64,000 bases of DNA, from contig CAZENE010000018.1 in NCBI GenBank assembly GCA_964513565.1, forward strand, positions 1-64,000, written 5' to 3'. Position 1 is the stretch's first letter; the number at the start of each line of letters is the position of its first letter. Origin of the DNA: Delta-02 sp964513565. GTDB lineage: Bacteria > Desulfobacterota > Syntrophorhabdia > Syntrophorhabdales > Syntrophorhabdaceae. The notes beneath the pieces were generated by a model. The model was not told where the DNA came from, made no database searches, and saw nothing but the letters and a program-made list of their open reading frames with translations. Below are positions 60,476 through 64,000 of this stretch, piece by piece. The position numbers and the translations under genes are program-made.

Positions 60476-63244
60476 ATGGCAACAAACAAGATGGTATATT
60501 TCTTTGGTGGAAAAAAATCTGAAGGCGGCCTGAAGCTCAAGAATCTCCTGGGTGGAAAAGGTGCCGGTCTCGCCGATATGTCCAACCTCGGCATACCTGT
60601 TCCTCCCGGCTTCACCATCACGACCGAGGTCTGCACCCTCTTCTACAAAAATAATATGAAACTCCCCCGGGGGTTGAACAAAGAGGTTGCTGAGAATATA
60701 AAGAAGGTCGAGAAGATCATGGGGGCAAAATTCGGCGACCCCAAGAACCCTCTTCTTTTCTCTGTCCGTTCCGGCGCGCGCGTCAGCATGCCCGGCATGA
60801 TGGACACTGTCCTTAACCTTGGCCTCAACGAACAGACAGTGGAAGGCCTTGTGAAACTTACGAAGAACCCCCGTTTTGCATACGACTGCTACCGGCGTTT
60901 CGTTCAGATGTACGGCGATGTCGTCCTGGGGCTCAAGCCGGAAAAGGAAGGCGAGCACGACCCGTTTGAGATCATCATCGACAAAAAGAAAAAACAGTGC
61001 GGCATCACCTCGGACACGGACCTGACGGTCGACGACCTCAAATACCTTGTCAAGGAATTTAAGAAAACCATTCAACAGCGCCTTGGCGTCGTATTTCCCG
61101 AAGAACCCATGGAGCAGTTGTGGGGAGCCATAGGGGCTGTTTTCAAATCCTGGGATACCGACAGGGCAATTGCTTATCGCCAGCTTAATGATATCCCCGG
61201 TGATTGGGGAACAGGGGTCAATGTGCAATGCATGGTCTTCGGCAACATGGGGGAAGATTGCGGGACCGGAGTGGCATTTACGAGAAATCCGTCCACAGGT
61301 GAAAATGAGTTTTACGGCGAATACCTGATAAATGCCCAGGGAGAGGATGTTGTCGCAGGTATCAGGACCCCGCTCCCTATCAATAAGAAACAGAAAACTG
61401 ATAAATCCGTCAGATCACTCGAAGAGGTCTGGCCTGACATTTACAAACAGATCATCAAGATCAGAGGCACTCTCGAGAAAAATTATCGCGACATGCAGGA
61501 CGTCGAGTTCACGATCCAAAATAAAAAACTCTGGATGCTCCAGACCAGGACCGGTAAGAGAACGGCATTTGCCGCATTCAAGATCGCTGTGGACATGGTC
61601 AAGGAAAAACTCATCACAAAGGAAGAAGCCCTGATGAGGGTCGAGCCGGACCAGCTCAATCAGCTCCTTCGCCCCATATTCGACCCCAAAGAAAAGGAGA
61701 AAGCCTTGAAGTCCGGCAATCTCGTATCGAAAGGCCTCAACGCCGGCCCCGGCGCGGCGGCAGGAAAAGTGGTCTTTAACGCGGCCGACGCAGAGGCATG
61801 GGCAGAGCGAAAAGAAGAGGTCATTCTCATCCGCATCGATACGTCACCGGAAGACATCCGCGGTATGAACGCGGCGCAGGGAATTCTCACATCCCGCGGG
61901 GGTATGACAAGCCACGCGGCTCTCGTCGCGCGCCAGATGGGTAAGGTATGCGTTGCCGGATGCGGCGATCTCGACATTGATTATGCGAAAAAGGTCATCC
62001 GCGTGAACGGAAATACCATCAAGGAAGGCGAGTACGTTTCCATAGACGGAACGACGGGCGAGGTCTTCGCCGGCCGGATAAAAACGATTCCGTCTGAAGT
62101 CCTTCAGGTCATGATAGATAAGACGCTGAAACCCGCGAAATCCCAGATCTATCGTGATTTTGCCCTTCTCATGAGCTGGGCGGACGAAGCCCGACGGCTC
62201 GGCATCAGGACCAATGCCGACCAGCCCGACCAGGCGGCTGTAGCCGTCTCATTTGGCGCCGAAGGCATCGGTCTTTGCAGAACTGAGCATATGTTCTTTG
62301 AGGGCAACCGTATTGATACCGTTCGTGAAATGATCGTCTCCGACGATGAGGCCGGCAGGAGAAAGGCCCTGGCAAAGCTTCTTCCCATCCAGAAGAAAGA
62401 CTTTGTCGGTCTCTTCACGGTCATGAAAGGCCTTCCGGTAACGATCAGGACCCTTGACCCGCCTCTCCATGAATTCCTGCCGCATACCGAAAAAGAAATG
62501 CGCGAACTCGCAAAGAGAATGGGCATCCCCTATGAAAAGGTCCTCAATAAGGTGGAAAGCCTCCACGAGGCGAACCCGATGCTCGGGCATCGCGGTTGCC
62601 GCCTCGGCATTACGTTCCCGGAGATAACCGAGATGCAGGCCAGGGCGATATTCGAAGCGGCCGTCGAGGTGAAAAAGAAAGGCACAAACGTGCGGCCGGA
62701 GGTCATGATACCCCTTGTCGGCAATGTCAATGAATTCAAGCTTCAGAAAGAGATAGTCGTACAGGTCGCCGAAGAAGTATTTAAGAAAAACAAGGTAAAG
62801 ATAGATTATATGATCGGGACCATGATCGAGATCCCGCGCGCGGCTATAACCGCCGATGAGATCGCACGCGAGGCCGAATTTTTCTCTTTCGGCACGAATG
62901 ACCTGACCCAGATGGCCCTCGGCATGAGCCGCGACGATGCAGGCAAATTTCTTGGAGATTACGTGAAAAAAGAGATCTACTCATTTGACCCGTTCCAGAG
63001 GATCGATGAAGGCGGCGTGGGCAGGCTGATGGAGACCGGAGTCACCCTCGGGCGCGGGGTACGCAAGAACCTGAAGGTCGGCATCTGCGGTGAGCATGGA
63101 GGTGAACCCAATTCCGTGGAGTTCTGCCATAGGACAGGGCTTGACTACGTCAGCTGTTCCCCGTTCCGTGTTACCATAGCGAAACTCGCGGCGGCACGGG
63201 CTGCAATAAAGGAAAAACAGGCGAAACCGGCAAAGAAGAAATAA
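60476..63244 (+). CDS. ppdK: Pyruvate, phosphate dikinase
   Basis: PPDK (922 aa) interconverts pyruvate + ATP + phosphate and phosphoenolpyruvate + AMP + pyrophosphate. It has an N-terminal nucleotide-binding domain (GGKGAGLADM, VRSGARVSMPGMMDTVLN). The phospho-carrier histidine is in LTSRGGMTSHAALVA. The C-terminal PEP/pyruvate barrel ends GICGEHGGEP, SCSPFRV. The C-terminus is Lys-rich (KEKQAKPAKKK). ATG 60476 follows AAAGGAGGA. Pyrophosphate-linked glycolysis or PEP synthesis in an anaerobe would suit this enzyme. Linkage to glyQS is probably only transcriptional. Confidence 0.97.
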   Translation: MATNKMVYFFGGKKSEGGLKLKNLLGGKGAGLADMSNLGIPVPPGFTITTEVCTLFYKNNMKLPRGLNKEVAENIKKVEKIMGAKFGDPKNPLLFSVRSGARVSMPGMMDTVLNLGLNEQTVEGLVKLTKNPRFAYDCYRRFVQMYGDVVLGLKPEKEGEHDPFEIIIDKKKKQCGITSDTDLTVDDLKYLVKEFKKTIQQRLGVVFPEEPMEQLWGAIGAVFKSWDTDRAIAYRQLNDIPGDWGTGVNVQCMVFGNMGEDCGTGVAFTRNPSTGENEFYGEYLINAQGEDVVAGIRTPLPINKKQKTDKSVRSLEEVWPDIYKQIIKIRGTLEKNYRDMQDVEFTIQNKKLWMLQTRTGKRTAFAAFKIAVDMVKEKLITKEEALMRVEPDQLNQLLRPIFDPKEKEKALKSGNLVSKGLNAGPGAAAGKVVFNAADAEAWAERKEEVILIRIDTSPEDIRGMNAAQGILTSRGGMTSHAALVARQMGKVCVAGCGDLDIDYAKKVIRVNGNTIKEGEYVSIDGTTGEVFAGRIKTIPSEVLQVMIDKTLKPAKSQIYRDFALLMSWADEARRLGIRTNADQPDQAAVAVSFGAEGIGLCRTEHMFFEGNRIDTVREMIVSDDEAGRRKALAKLLPIQKKDFVGLFTVMKGLPVTIRTLDPPLHEFLPHTEKEMRELAKRMGIPYEKVLNKVESLHEANPMLGHRGCRLGITFPEITEMQARAIFEAAVEVKKKGTNVRPEVMIPLVGNVNEFKLQKEIVVQVAEEVFKKNKVKIDYMIGTMIEIPRAAITADEIAREAEFFSFGTNDLTQMALGMSRDDAGKFLGDYVKKEIYSFDPFQRIDEGGVGRLMETGVTLGRGVRKNLKVGICGEHGGEPNSVEFCHRTGLDYVSCSPFRVTIAKLAAARAAIKEKQAKPAKKK

Positions 63245-63265
63245 GGAACATTTGATCACTATCGC

Positions 63266-63301
63266 AAGGCCCCGTAAACTGGCTTTTTATGGGGCCTTTT
63301 T
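63266..63301 (+). terminator. Intrinsic terminator after ppdK
   Basis: Eight-bp stem AAGGCCCC / GGGGCCTT with a 17-nt loop, followed by a T-run. Confidence 0.82.
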
Positions 63302-63452
63302 GTTCACATGGTTTGAGACCTTAAAAACTGTCTGTACTTTCGATAAAAACCTTAGATAATTTTTACGATTCGCGGTATATAATGGCTTAATATCCAGATG
63401 GGTTCGGGCTTATCTGGATACACATCGCGTTTCAACAACGGTACAGCGCTCA

Positions 63453-64000
63453 ATGAAAGATCCAATATCGACTCTCCGAAAAGACCCTGAAGGACTCGCA
63501 AGGTATATCCTTGATACCCTTGTGATCGAGCAGTCCGGGAAGGAAGGGGCCGTTTCCATGGCATCCGATATCATCCTGGCGCTTGCAGACAGTATAAAAA
63601 TGATGGAACCCGCCACATTTCTGAATTCCGTCACCCTGTGGCGGGAAAAATACCCGGCTGCCAACGGTTCGTCAATTGTAGGGCATATCATATCGCGGCT
63701 CGAAGAAACCTTGATGGAATGGGACCTCGTATCCCTTCAAACGAGGTTCCTCTGGAGCCTCTTCCGTCAGGCCGGATCGCAGTTGGCTGAGGAGATGGTA
63801 GAAGAGAACGGCTCTTCACATATACCCGGAACCGAAAAAGTTCTGTCTGATATAGCCGACCGCATCCCCGGTGTCATTTACCAATTATACGTAAACCCTG
63901 ACGGTTCAATGGGCATATCCTACTTAAGCGGCAGGTCACGGGAGATCTTCGGTTTCGATCCCGATAACCCCGAAAAAATACTGCCGTCCCTCCTTTCACA
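63453..64000 (+). CDS. PAS-domain sensor protein (truncated at window end)
   Basis: The frame from ATG 63453 stays open to the window edge (182 codons). The first about 125 residues are a helical region (MMEPATFLNSVTLWREKYPA). They lead into a PAS-like start: ADRIPGVIYQLYVNPDGSMG, then YLSGRSREIFGFDPDNPEKI. This is the usual sensor architecture of a histidine kinase or a GGDEF protein, but the output domain lies outside the window. There is no clear Shine-Dalgarno at the chosen ATG; an in-frame stop lies upstream. Confidence 0.7.
   Translation, partial: MKDPISTLRKDPEGLARYILDTLVIEQSGKEGAVSMASDIILALADSIKMMEPATFLNSVTLWREKYPAANGSSIVGHIISRLEETLMEWDLVSLQTRFLWSLFRQAGSQLAEEMVEENGSSHIPGTEKVLSDIADRIPGVIYQLYVNPDGSMGISYLSGRSREIFGFDPDNPEKILPSLLS

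Noticed and set aside
1..64000. CRISPR arrays, tRNA/rRNA genes, prophage, insertion sequences, attachment sites.
   Set aside because: No regularly spaced 25-40 bp repeats, no tRNA cloverleaf strings, and no transposase, integrase or phage structural motif was found by reading both strands. The heptamer repeats have no spacers.

Overview
The window reads as a chromosomal, mostly housekeeping segment of an anaerobic Gram-negative bacterium, most likely a deltaproteobacterium (Desulfobacterota; a Syntrophorhabdus- or Syntrophus-like lineage is my best inference). Supporting evidence is lipid A and lipoprotein machinery (LpxC, LolA, Lnt, Tol proteins), CarD, a CooC-type ATPase, pyruvate phosphate dikinase, two acyl-CoA ligases, and a HesB/IscA-like gene with an in-frame UGA that looks like selenocysteine. 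There is no rRNA, tRNA, CRISPR array, IS element or phage signature.

Layout: (1) 1-7.1 kb, minus strand: carD, PIN/TRAM protein, ispD, ispF, gltX, histidine kinase and sigma-54-type response regulator in one tightly overlapping operon. (2) 7.5-12.2 kb, plus: a second gltX translationally coupled to smc. (3) 12.3-21.8 kb, accessory/metabolic: two sodium:solute symporters, each preceded by a tiny one-helix membrane protein; a TPR lipoprotein; a pentapeptide-repeat protein with a promoter-terminator RNA upstream; an L,D-transpeptidase; and two divergent acyl-CoA synthetases. (4) 21.8-33.6 kb: rnc; the phoH-pgpH-ybeY-lnt operon; a receiver-LpxC fusion; ftsK-lolA; cooC-plsC. (5) 33.7-38.6 kb: htpG, and an hrcA-grpE-dnaJ operon without dnaK. 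(6) 39.2-47 kb: nudC, a zinc alcohol dehydrogenase, a LolD/MacB-like ABC exporter with an AttH-like protein, a DUF523-DUF1722 protein, and the UGA-containing HesB gene. (7) 47-57 kb, minus: uppP, a 53-aa ORF and mutY-like; tolQ-tolR-tonB/tolA; lepA-hemW; two lipoproteins, one with a possible readthrough UGA; dusB. (8) 57.4-64 kb, plus: glyQ-glyS-ppdK and a truncated PAS-domain protein.

The most notable items are: the receiver-LpxC fusion; the HesB selenoprotein and a second possible UGA-recoded small lipoprotein; two unannotated transcription units with recognisable promoter and terminator (about 15611-15718 and 51131-51339, both minus) that look like structured RNAs; the paired small membrane protein/symporter modules; and a family of inverted heptamer-repeat elements in at least eight intergenic spots. 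Functions rest on motif recognition by eye; promoters, terminators and RNA structures are pattern calls that have not been computed.
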